From Nitrosomonadaceae bacterium (GTDB lineage Bacteria; Pseudomonadota; Gammaproteobacteria; Burkholderiales; Nitrosomonadaceae), in contig PBKR01000019.1 in assembly GCA_002721545.1 (NCBI GenBank), forward strand, positions 1-64,000: a stretch of DNA of 64,000 bases, in the 5' to 3' direction. The notes below the pieces were generated by a model. It saw only the letters and a list, made by a program, of their open reading frames with translations. It did no database searches and had not been told where the DNA came from. Made by a program: the position numbers and the translations under genes. Positions 17,883-27,121 of the stretch are shown one piece after another (position 1 is the stretch's first letter; each line of letters opens with the position of its first letter).

Positions 17883-19475
17883 ATGTCTAAAGTTCTCATA
17901 ATTAATCCTACAGTAAGAGAAGAGGATGTGCCTCGTCATGTTCCTTATGGATTAGCGTTGCTTACAGCAATTGCTATTGAAAAGAAACATATGGTTCAGG
18001 TTTATGATGATAATGCCTGGCGTCAAGATGAAGACACCTTGGTTGAGGTTCTACGTGCTGATGATTGGGAAGTAGTAGCCTTGGGCGGAATCACAACCGC
18101 TTACGGGTCTATAAAAAAAATTGTGAAAGTGGTTAATGAGGTTTTACCGAATTGTTTGATAGTTTTAGGTGGAGGAGTTTTAACTTCCTTGCCTAGAGAG
18201 ATAATGACTTATCTCCCGCAGGTTAGTATTGGGTGTATTGGGGAAGGGTTTTCCACTTTCCCGGAAATTTTGGAGAGCGTAGACAACGGAAATCGAAATT
18301 GGGAAAAAATCAAAGGAGTTATTTTTCGAGGGCAAGATGGGGAACTGATTTTCACAGAGGAGAGACCTATTTTAATGGAGTTGGACAGCCTCCCTTACCC
18401 TGCATGGGACATGTTTCCTTTGGAAGAAGTTTACTTCAAAAATAGCGAGGCCCTGTTTTCAGAACAAGGGATGTTGGCAAAAAGGAGATTAGATATCAAT
18501 GCCAGTTATGGTTGCTCTCTCATTTGTAGATATTGTTATCACCTAGGCTTGTCTGGCGACATCAAATACGAGGAAGATGATACTGGAAAAACCACCGTAG
18601 AATTTGACAAGCCGGGCAACTACACTCGGGTAATTCGGTACCATAGCCCAGAATACATTGTTAACATGGTCAAGCATGTGTATGACAAATATCAGGTAGA
18701 TTTTATTGGGTTTCTTGATGAGAATTTAATGACCATGAATACCTCTTCCGGAGGCACTTGGTTGGGCGAGATTTGTGAACTCTGGAAGAAAAAAGGATTG
18801 GCCCCTAAGTCGAAATATGACGACAATGGGAAACTTTTAGGCTGGGAGGGTGTCTATTGGGGGGGTACAAGTCACGCTACACTTTGCAATCCGGAAATCC
18901 TTAAAGTTATGAAAGAGGCTGGATGCTCCCACTTAGTTTATGGATATGAATCATTTTCTCCACACGTTATGCGTACTATAGGCAAAGGGGCTACCCCAAA
19001 AAATAATTTTCAAAGTTTTTTCTGGACTTTGGAAGCCAATATTCGGCCTATTCCCAATTTGATTATTGGGTTTCCTGTTGAGGATTTTCAGTCCCTTCGC
19101 GATAACATTCAGGCTTGGGATGAACTTGGTATTGTTGTAAAACCTCATTTTGCTACTCCTTATCCAGGTTCTGAATGGTTCTCAACTTATCGTAAAACGA
19201 TAGAAGCTCAGTACGACGGTGATTTGGAAGCCTTTATCTTAGATTTGGGAGATGCCACACAAATATCCGCTACTATTTCACATAATTTTAATGCAGTTGA
19301 ACTCATTGGTCTCCGAGAAATGATGTTGGCTAGAAACTTTAGGGCAATGGACCAATATGAAAAAACTTGGAGAAAAAATCATAATATCCCTGAGGGGCAA
19401 CCTTCTACTCTCATAGGACTAAAAAAAGATAAAAAAAATAAGTTGTCTAATTTAAAAGTTTTCTCCAACAAATAA
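17883..19475 (+). CDS. B12-binding radical SAM protein
   Basis: 530 residues. N-terminal cobalamin-binding-like domain (about 1-150) with LGGITTAYGSI, VLGGGVLTSLP and CIGEGFSTFPE, the last being the family's GEGE position. Radical SAM core with CSLICRYC (Cys 211, 215, 218), followed by an inserted segment of about 25 charged residues before the next core strand. C-terminal part about 430-530 is unassigned. It directly follows Maf and precedes the legionaminic genes by about 230 bases. The chemistry is unknown: methylation of a sugar, lipid carrier or protein would all fit the family. Confidence 0.85.
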   Translation: MSKVLIINPTVREEDVPRHVPYGLALLTAIAIEKKHMVQVYDDNAWRQDEDTLVEVLRADDWEVVALGGITTAYGSIKKIVKVVNEVLPNCLIVLGGGVLTSLPREIMTYLPQVSIGCIGEGFSTFPEILESVDNGNRNWEKIKGVIFRGQDGELIFTEERPILMELDSLPYPAWDMFPLEEVYFKNSEALFSEQGMLAKRRLDINASYGCSLICRYCYHLGLSGDIKYEEDDTGKTTVEFDKPGNYTRVIRYHSPEYIVNMVKHVYDKYQVDFIGFLDENLMTMNTSSGGTWLGEICELWKKKGLAPKSKYDDNGKLLGWEGVYWGGTSHATLCNPEILKVMKEAGCSHLVYGYESFSPHVMRTIGKGATPKNNFQSFFWTLEANIRPIPNLIIGFPVEDFQSLRDNIQAWDELGIVVKPHFATPYPGSEWFSTYRKTIEAQYDGDLEAFILDLGDATQISATISHNFNAVELIGLREMMLARNFRAMDQYEKTWRKNHNIPEGQPSTLIGLKKDKKNKLSNLKVFSNK

Positions 19476-19701
19476 TCACAGAAAATTTCCCAAATTTGTT
19501 ATATAGATTTTGATCGGTTTTCCCCTTAAATAGTTTTAGTTTCCATCAACATAATTTTTTATAAAGTTACTCCTTTATTAATATCGAACAAACAGTCTGA
19601 GTAGCTTGGAGCGTTTAGGTGAAATTGAGAAGTTATTTTTAGTGTTTTGGCAAGACGGTAATAGCTAATTAAACCTTTTTAACCGATGAAAGGAATTGTT
19701 C

Positions 19702-20394
19702 TTGGCTACAATTTGCACAGTTTGTGCCCGAGGAGGATCTACGGGTGTTCCCCGTAAAAACTTACTCCCCCTGTTACACAAACCTTTGATCGAATACACT
19801 ATTGACCAAGCCCTAGCTTGTCCCCAAATCGATAGTGTGTACTTATCTACGGATGACGAAGAAATTGCTCAGATAGGCCGTCGCCTTGGTGTAAATGTAC
19901 CCTTCCTTCGTCCTGCCGAATTAGCTGGTTTCAAAGCTCCTAAACTTCCCGTAATCGAGCATTTGGTTGACTGGGTTGTTAGCTCAGGTGTTAATGTGAA
20001 AACTATTGTCGATTTAGACCCCACTTCTCCGTTAAGGGAGGTATCCGATATTCAGGCTTGCTTGAAATTGTTAGATAAAGACACTAACGTTGTCATTACT
20101 GGCTACGAGGCAGATAAAAATCCATACTTCAACATGGTAGAGGAAAAGGAAGATGGGTATTTTTCGTTAGTTAGTCAAATTCCAGGTGGAGTATGGGGCA
20201 GGCAAGATGCTCCTAAGGTATATGCAATGAACGCATCGGTATATGTATGGCACTTGGATACCTTAAAAAAAGGGATTTGGGGAGGGAGTACTAAGCTTCA
20301 CATTATGCCTCGTTCTCGGTCAATTGATATTGATGAACCTATCGATTTTAAAATTGTGGAAATGTTAATGAGCGAAAGAAATAAGAATACTTAA
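19702..20394 (+). CDS. legF: CMP-legionaminic acid synthetase (NeuA/LegF family)
   Basis: 230 residues. Activates legionaminic acid with CTP. N-terminal CTP-binding motif ARGGSTGVPRKNL matches acylneuraminate cytidylyltransferases, and VDLDPTSPLREVSDI and the acidic IDIDEPIDF near the C-terminus complete the pattern. Start choice: AAGGA at 19690-19694 is 7 bases before a TTG at 19702, while the in-frame TTG at 19696 is only 1 base away, so 19702 is taken. First gene of the legF-legI-neuD-ptmE set. It resembles C. jejuni PtmB by context. Confidence 0.88.
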   Translation: MATICTVCARGGSTGVPRKNLLPLLHKPLIEYTIDQALACPQIDSVYLSTDDEEIAQIGRRLGVNVPFLRPAELAGFKAPKLPVIEHLVDWVVSSGVNVKTIVDLDPTSPLREVSDIQACLKLLDKDTNVVITGYEADKNPYFNMVEEKEDGYFSLVSQIPGGVWGRQDAPKVYAMNASVYVWHLDTLKKGIWGGSTKLHIMPRSRSIDIDEPIDFKIVEMLMSERNKNT

Positions 20395-20448
20395 AATTGC
20401 TCTCTGATTTCTAGTTGTTCTGTCTCTTATTATTTAAGATGATAACCA

Positions 20449-21522
20449 ATGAATTCTAAAACTTTTTTGGTTGCTGAAGCGGGTGTAAATCACAATGGTA
20501 GAGAAGACCTCGCTTTTAAATTAGTCGATGCCGCAGTTGATTCGGGTGTTGATGCTATCAAATTTCAAACCTTCAAAACCAATAATCTTGTTACTCAAAA
20601 TGCTGAAAAGGCGAATTACCAAAAAAAAACAACAGGTAGCGAAGAAAACCAATCGGAAATGTTGCAAAGATTAGAGTTGCCCCACGAACTCCACCATGAA
20701 TTAGTTCGATACTGCAAAAAAAAAGAAATTCATTTTCTTTCCACGGCTTTTGACTTGGAAAGTCTTGATTTTCTTAACAACAATCTAAACTTGAAAACTT
20801 TAAAAATACCCTCAGGCGAAATCACCAATGGACCCTTATTGTTGGCGCATGGTAGAACAGGTAAAAAAATTATCTTATCTACTGGAATGACAACATTAGA
20901 TGAAATCCAAATGGCTTTAAGTGTTATCGCATATGGAATAATAGGTGGTTTAGAACCTTCCATAAAAAATTTTCAGTCAGCTTTTAATTCTGATCTGGGG
21001 CAAACGTTGTTAAAGGAAAAAGTTACCTTGTTGCATTGTACGACTGAATACCCTGCGCCATTTTCAGAAATTAATCTACGTGCCATGCAAAGTATGAAAA
21101 AATCTTTTGCCTTGCCAGTGGGATACTCAGATCATAGTGAGGGGACTGCTGTGGCAATTGCGGCTGTCGCTTTAGGGGCTATCTTGATTGAAAAACATTT
21201 TACGCTAGATAAAACATTACCTGGCCCAGACCATAAAACATCCCTAGAACCTGATGAGATTAAAGGGATGGTAAAGGAAATACGAGCTATTGAAAAAGCT
21301 TTAGGAAATGGGGAGAAAGGTCCTCAACCCTCAGAGCTTGGTAATCGCAAAATTGTAAGGAAGAGTCTTGTAGCAACACAAAACATTAGAAAGGGGGATA
21401 AGTTTACTACAGAAAATATTTCTGTTAAACGTCCTGGCACCGGGAAAAACCCTATGGAGTATTGGGAGGTTTTAGGTGAAGTAAGCCTTCAATCTTATGA
21501 TGCGGATGAGGTAATTACTTGA
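20449..21522 (+). CDS. legI: Legionaminic acid synthase (NeuB family)
   Basis: 357 residues, the full NeuB length. It condenses the LegG product with phosphoenolpyruvate. TIM-barrel motifs: AEAGVNHNG at 9-17, DAIKFQ at 35-40 with Lys 38, STGMTT at 144-149, GYSDHSEGT at 225-233 and EKHFTLD at 248-254. The C-terminal antifreeze-like SAF domain spans about 300-355 (RKSLVA, IRKGD, RPGTG). This is the only one of three NeuB-type proteins in the window with a SAF domain. Its stop overlaps the TTG start of neuD by 4 bases. Confidence 0.9.
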   Translation: MNSKTFLVAEAGVNHNGREDLAFKLVDAAVDSGVDAIKFQTFKTNNLVTQNAEKANYQKKTTGSEENQSEMLQRLELPHELHHELVRYCKKKEIHFLSTAFDLESLDFLNNNLNLKTLKIPSGEITNGPLLLAHGRTGKKIILSTGMTTLDEIQMALSVIAYGIIGGLEPSIKNFQSAFNSDLGQTLLKEKVTLLHCTTEYPAPFSEINLRAMQSMKKSFALPVGYSDHSEGTAVAIAAVALGAILIEKHFTLDKTLPGPDHKTSLEPDEIKGMVKEIRAIEKALGNGEKGPQPSELGNRKIVRKSLVATQNIRKGDKFTTENISVKRPGTGKNPMEYWEVLGEVSLQSYDADEVIT

Positions 21523-22193
21523 GTTCTCGAGTTAAAAGCCCAGTGATTCTCCTTGGAGCGGGGGGGCATGCAAAAGTGGTAGCTGAAGTGCTATTTATAG
21601 CAAAGCGAGAAATCCTTGGTTTCTTAGACTCTGTTGTTGAAAAGGGTGAGGTGCTATTCGGAGTCGTGTGTTTGGGAACGGATAAAGAGATTCAAAATTA
21701 TTCCAGAGATGAGATTCAACTTGTAAATGGCGTGGGCTATCTTCCTGGTGAACAAAGTCGCCAAAAATTGGCCGAAAGGATGCGAAAATCAGGCTATTCT
21801 TTTGAGAGGGTCATTCATCCGACTGCGGTTCTTGCTAAAGATATTGAATTGGGTGAAGGATTGCAAATTATGGCGGGAGCGATAATTCAACCAGGAGCTC
21901 AAATAGGAAAGGATACAATCATTAATACAAAGGCTAGTGTTGACCATGATTGCAAAATCGGTAGTAGTTGCCATATTGCCCCAGGTGCTACTTTAAGTGG
22001 CGGTGTACATTTAGGTGACAATGTGCATATTGGAACGGGTGCTTCAATTATACAAAATATTCGTATTGGGGATGGAGTAGATGTGGCTGCTGGAGCTATT
22101 GTTTACCAAGATATACCTGCGGATTCCAAGGTAAGACAAAAATGTGAATATGTTATGGATAAAAAAATAGTTCGAGGAGGGCCAAAACATTGA
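21519..22193 (+). CDS. neuD: NeuD-family sugar O/N-acetyltransferase
   Basis: 224 residues. Rossmann-like N-terminus LLGAGGHAK at 11-19, then a left-handed beta-helix of hexapeptide repeats from about 110 to 205, with the likely catalytic histidine in VDHDCKIG. In legionaminic clusters this family (LegH-like) puts the N-acetyl group on the 4-amino sugar made by LegC; in sialic acid clusters it O-acetylates. The former role is preferred since no other N-acetyltransferase is in the pathway. TTG start in a TTGA overlap with legI, and again TTGA with the next gene. Confidence 0.85.
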   Translation: MSSRVKSPVILLGAGGHAKVVAEVLFIAKREILGFLDSVVEKGEVLFGVVCLGTDKEIQNYSRDEIQLVNGVGYLPGEQSRQKLAERMRKSGYSFERVIHPTAVLAKDIELGEGLQIMAGAIIQPGAQIGKDTIINTKASVDHDCKIGSSCHIAPGATLSGGVHLGDNVHIGTGASIIQNIRIGDGVDVAAGAIVYQDIPADSKVRQKCEYVMDKKIVRGGPKH

Positions 22194-23245
22194 GAGATTG
22201 GCAAAAGGTGTTGTTATCTCCAGATGACACATTGTTAATGGCAATAAATATATTACAGGATGAACCCGCTGGAATAGTTTTGGTTGTTGACAAGTCTCGA
22301 AAATTATTGGGGACCATAACAGATGGTGATGTTCGCCGAGGGTTACTTAAATTTAAAAATATGAATATCACCGCAAAAGATATTATGTGTAAGCAACCGC
22401 ATTTTGCTTTGCATTCTTCTGGGCATGAAAAAATTATATCGTTAATAAAAGAGCTTGAATACCTTCATATGCCTTTAGTTGATTCAAAGGGGTGTGTTGT
22501 GGGACTTGAAATTTTAAAGGATATATCTGGAGTGCAGCGGTATGACAACCCTGTATTTTTGATGGCAGGTGGAAAAGGAAAACGCTTGGGAAGCTTGACA
22601 AAAAATACCCCCAAACCTTTGTTGAAAGTCGGTGCTGATCCGATTTTGCAAACAATCTTAGAACAGTTTGTGCAGATTGGGTTTCACGATTTTTATATTT
22701 CTACTTGCTATAAAGGACAAATGATTCGTGAGTACTTTGGAAATGGGGATAAATGGGGTGTAAAAATCAGATACGTTAATGAAGATAAACCAATGGGTAC
22801 GGCTGGGGCCTTAGGATTGTTACCTAAAAATTTACAACACATTCCAATAATAATGATGAACGGTGATTTGTTGACAAAGCTTGACTTTGGACGCCTCCTA
22901 AAATTTCATGAAGAGAACGATGGATTAGCAACGATGTGCGTACGCGAGTATGAAGTTCAAGTTCCTTATGGTGTTATTAAGGCTGAAGGTTATAGGGTGG
23001 CAGAAATTATCGAAAAACCCAGTGAAACTTTCTTTGTGAATGCGGGTATTTATGTTTTAGACCCTGCATTCTATAAAAATGTTAATACGGGTGGATATTT
23101 GGATATGCCAGAGCTTATACAAAATGAAGTTGAAAAAGGCGGCGAGATAAATATGTTTCCTATACACGAGCCCTGGGCTGATATTGGCCATGTTGAGGAA
23201 ATTGAAAAAGCACGACAAAATATTGTAATAGCGGAAAAGAGCTAA
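22190..23245 (+). CDS. ptmE: CBS-domain sugar-phosphate nucleotidyltransferase (PtmE type)
   Basis: 351 residues. Two CBS motifs fill residues 1-115 (GTITDGDVRRGLL at 41-53), followed by a nucleotidyltransferase domain with MAGGKGKRLG at 125-134, KNTPKPLL, and MNGDLLTKLDF near residue 222. In C. jejuni PtmE is a glucosamine-1-phosphate guanylyltransferase, which makes the GDP-sugar used by the legionaminic pathway; the CBS-plus-transferase layout and the neighbours fit that. TTG start in a 4-base overlap with neuD. The CBS pair may sense an adenine nucleotide. Confidence 0.84.
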   Translation: MRDWQKVLLSPDDTLLMAINILQDEPAGIVLVVDKSRKLLGTITDGDVRRGLLKFKNMNITAKDIMCKQPHFALHSSGHEKIISLIKELEYLHMPLVDSKGCVVGLEILKDISGVQRYDNPVFLMAGGKGKRLGSLTKNTPKPLLKVGADPILQTILEQFVQIGFHDFYISTCYKGQMIREYFGNGDKWGVKIRYVNEDKPMGTAGALGLLPKNLQHIPIIMMNGDLLTKLDFGRLLKFHEENDGLATMCVREYEVQVPYGVIKAEGYRVAEIIEKPSETFFVNAGIYVLDPAFYKNVNTGGYLDMPELIQNEVEKGGEINMFPIHEPWADIGHVEEIEKARQNIVIAEKS

Positions 23246-23252
23246 TAGATTT

Positions 23253-24245
23253 ATGCAACTGAAAAAGCTCGCCATTGTAGGTTTGGGAAGTATTGGCTGT
23301 AGACATTTAAGACTTCTTAAAGAGCTCAACCCTGATCTTTATATTGTTTTAGTGCGCTCTGGGAAGGGTCAGCCATGGCCAGAGGAGGAGGCTATGGCAT
23401 CGCTTACAGTATCCTCTCTTGATCAGGCGTTATCTATTGGAATACAGGCTGCAATTATAGCAACGCCTGCTCCGTTTCATATTTCTGCAGCAATGAAGTT
23501 GGCCAAGGCTGGTATCCATCTTCTCATCGAGAAACCGCTGTCAGATTCTCTAGTGGCTGTAAACGAATTGCTTGAATGTGCAAAAACTAGTCGAATCACC
23601 GTTCTTGTCGGATATGTGCTTCGGCATGATCCAGCAGCTAAAAAATTTAAGGAATGGTTGAGAAATGACCGAATCGGTCGTTTGATTAATATCGGGATTG
23701 AATGCGACTCTTATCTCCCAGATTGGCGGCCAAATCAGGATTACCGTAATACGGTTTCGGCCTTACCTGAACTTGGAGGTGGAGTGCTTTTGGAACTGAG
23801 CCACGAGCTCGATTACCTGCATTGGTTTTTTGGAAAACCTTCTCAAGTGCAGGCACTTTTGTCTAACAGCGGTACTTTGGATATCAAAGTTGAAGATCAG
23901 GCCGACATACTTTTTATTGATAGGGAAAAACGACCAATTTCTATGCATTTAGGTTTCAACAGGCGGCAACCTGTTCGTAGCTGTAAGGTCTTAACCACGG
24001 AGGGGGTGCTTAAATGGTATGTTATAGAAAAACAGGTCATTTGGGAGCCAAAAGATGGAGAGCCTGTAGTTGAGAAGTTTGAATTTGATCGAGATTATAT
24101 TTATCGCGTACAAATGCTCCATTTTTTTTCGTGTATCGAGAACGGAGAAAGACCAAGTGTAACCCTTCACGATGGGGCGGAGGTCATGTTCCTCGTTGAT
24201 GCTATAAAACGTGCAAATGACTGTGGAATGAAAGTGGAAGTTTGA
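23253..24245 (+). CDS. Gfo/Idh/MocA-family oxidoreductase (PtmF-like by position)
   Basis: 330 residues. NAD(P)-binding GLGSIGCRH at 10-18, the family EKPLSD at 93-98 with the conserved lysine, and a C-terminal alpha/beta domain with ELSHELDYL near residue 180. It acts on a sugar or sugar phosphate. It follows ptmE by 7 bases and precedes a PtmA-like SDR, the same order as ptmE-ptmF-ptmA surroundings in C. jejuni, where these proteins are needed to make the GlcN precursor for the GDP route. Function by position is an inference. Confidence 0.78.
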   Translation: MQLKKLAIVGLGSIGCRHLRLLKELNPDLYIVLVRSGKGQPWPEEEAMASLTVSSLDQALSIGIQAAIIATPAPFHISAAMKLAKAGIHLLIEKPLSDSLVAVNELLECAKTSRITVLVGYVLRHDPAAKKFKEWLRNDRIGRLINIGIECDSYLPDWRPNQDYRNTVSALPELGGGVLLELSHELDYLHWFFGKPSQVQALLSNSGTLDIKVEDQADILFIDREKRPISMHLGFNRRQPVRSCKVLTTEGVLKWYVIEKQVIWEPKDGEPVVEKFEFDRDYIYRVQMLHFFSCIENGERPSVTLHDGAEVMFLVDAIKRANDCGMKVEV

Positions 24246-24363
24246 TAGGGCAGCGACTATCTTATTTTATATGTTTTAAGTCAAAAGATATTTTTCTAGG
24301 GTGAAATCTTTTGATAAGGTTTTTGATGGATACTATTTTTGAAACTTTGATTGGGTTTAACAA

Positions 24364-25122
24364 ATGATACCGGGAAAAATAGTTGCGGTTAGTGGTGGCG
24401 TAGGTCTAATTGGGGCTGAGTTTTCTAGGGCAATAACCTTGAATGGAGGAAAGGTTATCATTGGCGATATTGCTGAAGAACGTGGACAGGCGTTGGAAAG
24501 AGAGCTAGGTTCCGAATCTGCTATTTTCGTTAAAGTTGATACCACTGAACCAGATTCAATTGATCATTTTATTAAAAAAGGCGTGGGCCGTTTTGGTGGG
24601 ATTGATGCTGCTGTACACTGCGCTTATCCTCGCTCAGATCAATGGGGAACTCGTTTTGAAGATTTGAAGCCAGAAGGTTTGGCGGATGACCTATTTCGAC
24701 AAGTCGGTGGGGCAATTTTATTTTCCCAAAAATTTGTAACCTGTTTTAGACAACAGGGCCACGGAAACCTAATACACATGGCATCCATTCAGGGTGCTTT
24801 TGCACCAAAATTTGAACACTACGAGGGCACAGAAATAGTTTCTCCTATAGAATATAGTGCAATTAAGGCCGGTATTATTTCCATTACAAAATATATTGCC
24901 AAATATTGTAAGGGAGAAAATATTCGAGCAAACTGTATTAGTCCAGGTGGAATTTTAGATAAACAGCCAGTCAGTTTCTTGCAAAATTATAAGAATTCCT
25001 GCTCTTCTAAAGGAATGCTAAATGCTGGAGATTTAAACGGTGCTTTATTGTATTTATTATCTGATTCTTCAAAGTATCTAAATGGACAAAATATAATTGT
25101 TGACGATGGTTGGGGTTTGTAA
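24364..25122 (+). CDS. ptmA: SDR oxidoreductase (PtmA type)
   Basis: 252 residues, classical SDR. Cofactor motif SGGVGLIG at 10-17, catalytic Ser 141 in MASIQGAF, and Tyr 164 and Lys 168 in EYSAIKAG. The C-terminus NGQNIIVDDGWGL is the common SDR ending with the D-G-G position changed to D-G-W, which is also seen in PtmA-like proteins. It probably works with the upstream Gfo/Idh/MocA enzyme in supplying the amino sugar for legionaminic acid. It is separated from that gene by 118 AT-rich bases. Confidence 0.75.
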   Translation: MIPGKIVAVSGGVGLIGAEFSRAITLNGGKVIIGDIAEERGQALERELGSESAIFVKVDTTEPDSIDHFIKKGVGRFGGIDAAVHCAYPRSDQWGTRFEDLKPEGLADDLFRQVGGAILFSQKFVTCFRQQGHGNLIHMASIQGAFAPKFEHYEGTEIVSPIEYSAIKAGIISITKYIAKYCKGENIRANCISPGGILDKQPVSFLQNYKNSCSSKGMLNAGDLNGALLYLLSDSSKYLNGQNIIVDDGWGL

Positions 25123-25193
25123 GAGGTCAACTTAGATCAAGGTATGTTTTTTGAGAGCAAATTTTAATTAATTTAAAATGATAAGGATTGCTT

Positions 25194-25856
25194 GTGCTTG
25201 AAAATTTAGATTTTGAAAAAAAATTTGAATACGAGAATATGTTTTACCTTTCATGTGATAGTTCGAGAATAGGTAAAGCTATATCCCAATATACACTATT
25301 CAAAAAAACAATAGAAATTAGCGGGGATATAGTTGAGTGTGGGGTTTTCAAGGGGGCGTCCCTCGCAAGGTTCGCAATGTATAGAAAGTTACACGGGTTG
25401 GAAGAAAAGAAACTGATTGGATTTGATGCGTTTGGAGAATTTCCGAAAACCAATTTTTCTGCAGATATAAGTTTAAGGGAAGAAGTTATCTTGGATGATG
25501 GAGGGAATGATGGCATACCGATTCACCAAATGCAAAAAGTTCTAGATGAAAAAAAATGTGGAAAAAATGTTGAATTGATAGAGGGGGATATTTGTGAAAC
25601 AGTTCCAGGTTTTATTAAAAGAAATCCGGATCTGAAGATTTCTTTTTTGCATTTGGATGTTGATTTGTACGAACCAAGCGTTACTATCCTTGAATTCTTT
25701 TATCCAAGAATATCAAAGGGGGGCGTTCTTGTGTTAGATGATTATAATTCCTTTCATGGTGAGACAAAAGCGGCAAACGATTACTTCAAAGATAAAGATG
25801 TAACAATCCATAGGAGTGAACTCACCACATCACCTTATTTTGTAATTAAAAACTAG
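25194..25856 (+). CDS. TylF/MycF-type SAM methyltransferase
   Basis: 220 residues. Class I fold with IVECGVFKGAS at 46-56, GFDAFGEFP at 76-84 and the metal-binding region LHLDVDLYEP plus VLVLDDYNSFHGE, all typical of the macrocin O-methyltransferase family. It methylates a sugar hydroxyl in a metal-dependent way. GTG at 25194 is chosen because TAAGGA ends 6 bases before it; a TTG at 25188 is too close to that site. It opens the accessory cassette after the legionaminic genes. The substrate is unknown. Confidence 0.83.
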   Translation: MLENLDFEKKFEYENMFYLSCDSSRIGKAISQYTLFKKTIEISGDIVECGVFKGASLARFAMYRKLHGLEEKKLIGFDAFGEFPKTNFSADISLREEVILDDGGNDGIPIHQMQKVLDEKKCGKNVELIEGDICETVPGFIKRNPDLKISFLHLDVDLYEPSVTILEFFYPRISKGGVLVLDDYNSFHGETKAANDYFKDKDVTIHRSELTTSPYFVIKN

Positions 25857-25984
25857 CTTTAATAATCTATGTTCGAAATTCTTAAACAAGTCTACTGAAG
25901 TATATTTCAGGTCATTGTTAAATTATCAAATATAGGCAAACTACCATTCAAACTCGTCAAAACATCTGATATAAATTTAGTCTT

Positions 25985-27121
25985 GTGAGAATACCTAAGC
26001 GAATTGATTCCAAAAAATTTGACGTGTTAATTGTGGATGATGAGGGATCCTCGATAATAAAGCATTGCGTCCCCAGTTCTATGAGCGTAACTGTCTTGCC
26101 CATTAGAAGTGTTTTGCCATGGATAATGAGCTTCAAGTTTTTATTCAGAATAGTTGCCAGACTTCTCCAGAACAAGAAAATAGGAAAAAGTATTTTGTAT
26201 GCAATTGTTGATACTGTTAATCCTTCAGTATTAATAACATATAATGATAACGGTATAAGTATGGGCAAGTGGGAACAGGAATTCCCAAGCAAACTCCTTA
26301 TTGCAGTACAAAATGGTGTGAGGTATGAAGGTGATCATTGGTGGAAAGCGGGGCATAGCCTTCCAGTTCTTTATGGTTTTGGGGATTGCGAACGAGATGC
26401 TATACAGGATAAGGGGCTATCTTGTAATGAGTATAATGCGGTAGGGTCCTTCAAATATGGCGTTTATAGAGCGACTTGTGTTGAGGAGAAACGCAAGTAT
26501 GATTTTTGCTTCATTTCACAGTTTAGCTCGTTCCCTGAGAGTTATAAATGGCTGGCGCTTTTGATAGAAGCTGAAAGGGAGTGTTTTTCCAAACTGGTAA
26601 GTTTTTGCCAGGAAAATAGATATTCTCTTGGTATAGCGCTAAGACACATGGCAAAACCTAGCTATTTCGAAGAGGAGGTAGAAAATTTTAAATCTTTGGA
26701 TAAATACAACCTTGTAGACTTTAATTTGGATTACCATCGTGAATGGAGCTCTTATGAACAAGCCTCATCTGCCGAAGTTGTTGTGGCAGGGACTTCCACC
26801 CTGGCTTATGAAATGTTTGGGGCAGGCAAAAAAACCTTATTCTATGGAGTTAGTAAAAAGACTATAGTTGAAGCTGGAGGGTCGTCAAAGAGAAACTTTG
26901 AAAAATTACCTGATTGTGTTCTTGCCGATTCATTAGCGCATAAACCCCTATATGACAAATTGGATACATTATTAAAAATGGATCAAAATGAATACCTGTT
27001 CACTTCAGAAAATGCCAGAAAGTACTACATGAAATATCAGAAACTTTATCCGCATGAAATTGTTAAAAAGAGAATTAATGATTTCGTGGAAAAAACTGGG
27101 TTGGCAAATGAATCTACCTAA
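25985..27121 (+). CDS. Unknown protein, possible GT-B transferase
   Basis: 378 residues, not recognised with certainty. No signal peptide. N-terminal half has alternating strands and helices (DVLIVDDEGSS, SVLITYNDNG); AVQNGVRYEGDHWW near 115 resembles the surface-carbohydrate biosynthesis proteins of spirochaetes. The C-terminal half has VVVAGTSTLAYEMFGAGKK near residue 263, the kind of donor-binding loop seen in GT-B enzymes and CDP-glycerol-type transferases. GTG start at 25985. The end overlaps the next gene by 14 bases. A glycosyltransferase role is inferred from shape and location. Confidence 0.5.
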   Translation: MRIPKRIDSKKFDVLIVDDEGSSIIKHCVPSSMSVTVLPIRSVLPWIMSFKFLFRIVARLLQNKKIGKSILYAIVDTVNPSVLITYNDNGISMGKWEQEFPSKLLIAVQNGVRYEGDHWWKAGHSLPVLYGFGDCERDAIQDKGLSCNEYNAVGSFKYGVYRATCVEEKRKYDFCFISQFSSFPESYKWLALLIEAERECFSKLVSFCQENRYSLGIALRHMAKPSYFEEEVENFKSLDKYNLVDFNLDYHREWSSYEQASSAEVVVAGTSTLAYEMFGAGKKTLFYGVSKKTIVEAGGSSKRNFEKLPDCVLADSLAHKPLYDKLDTLLKMDQNEYLFTSENARKYYMKYQKLYPHEIVKKRINDFVEKTGLANEST

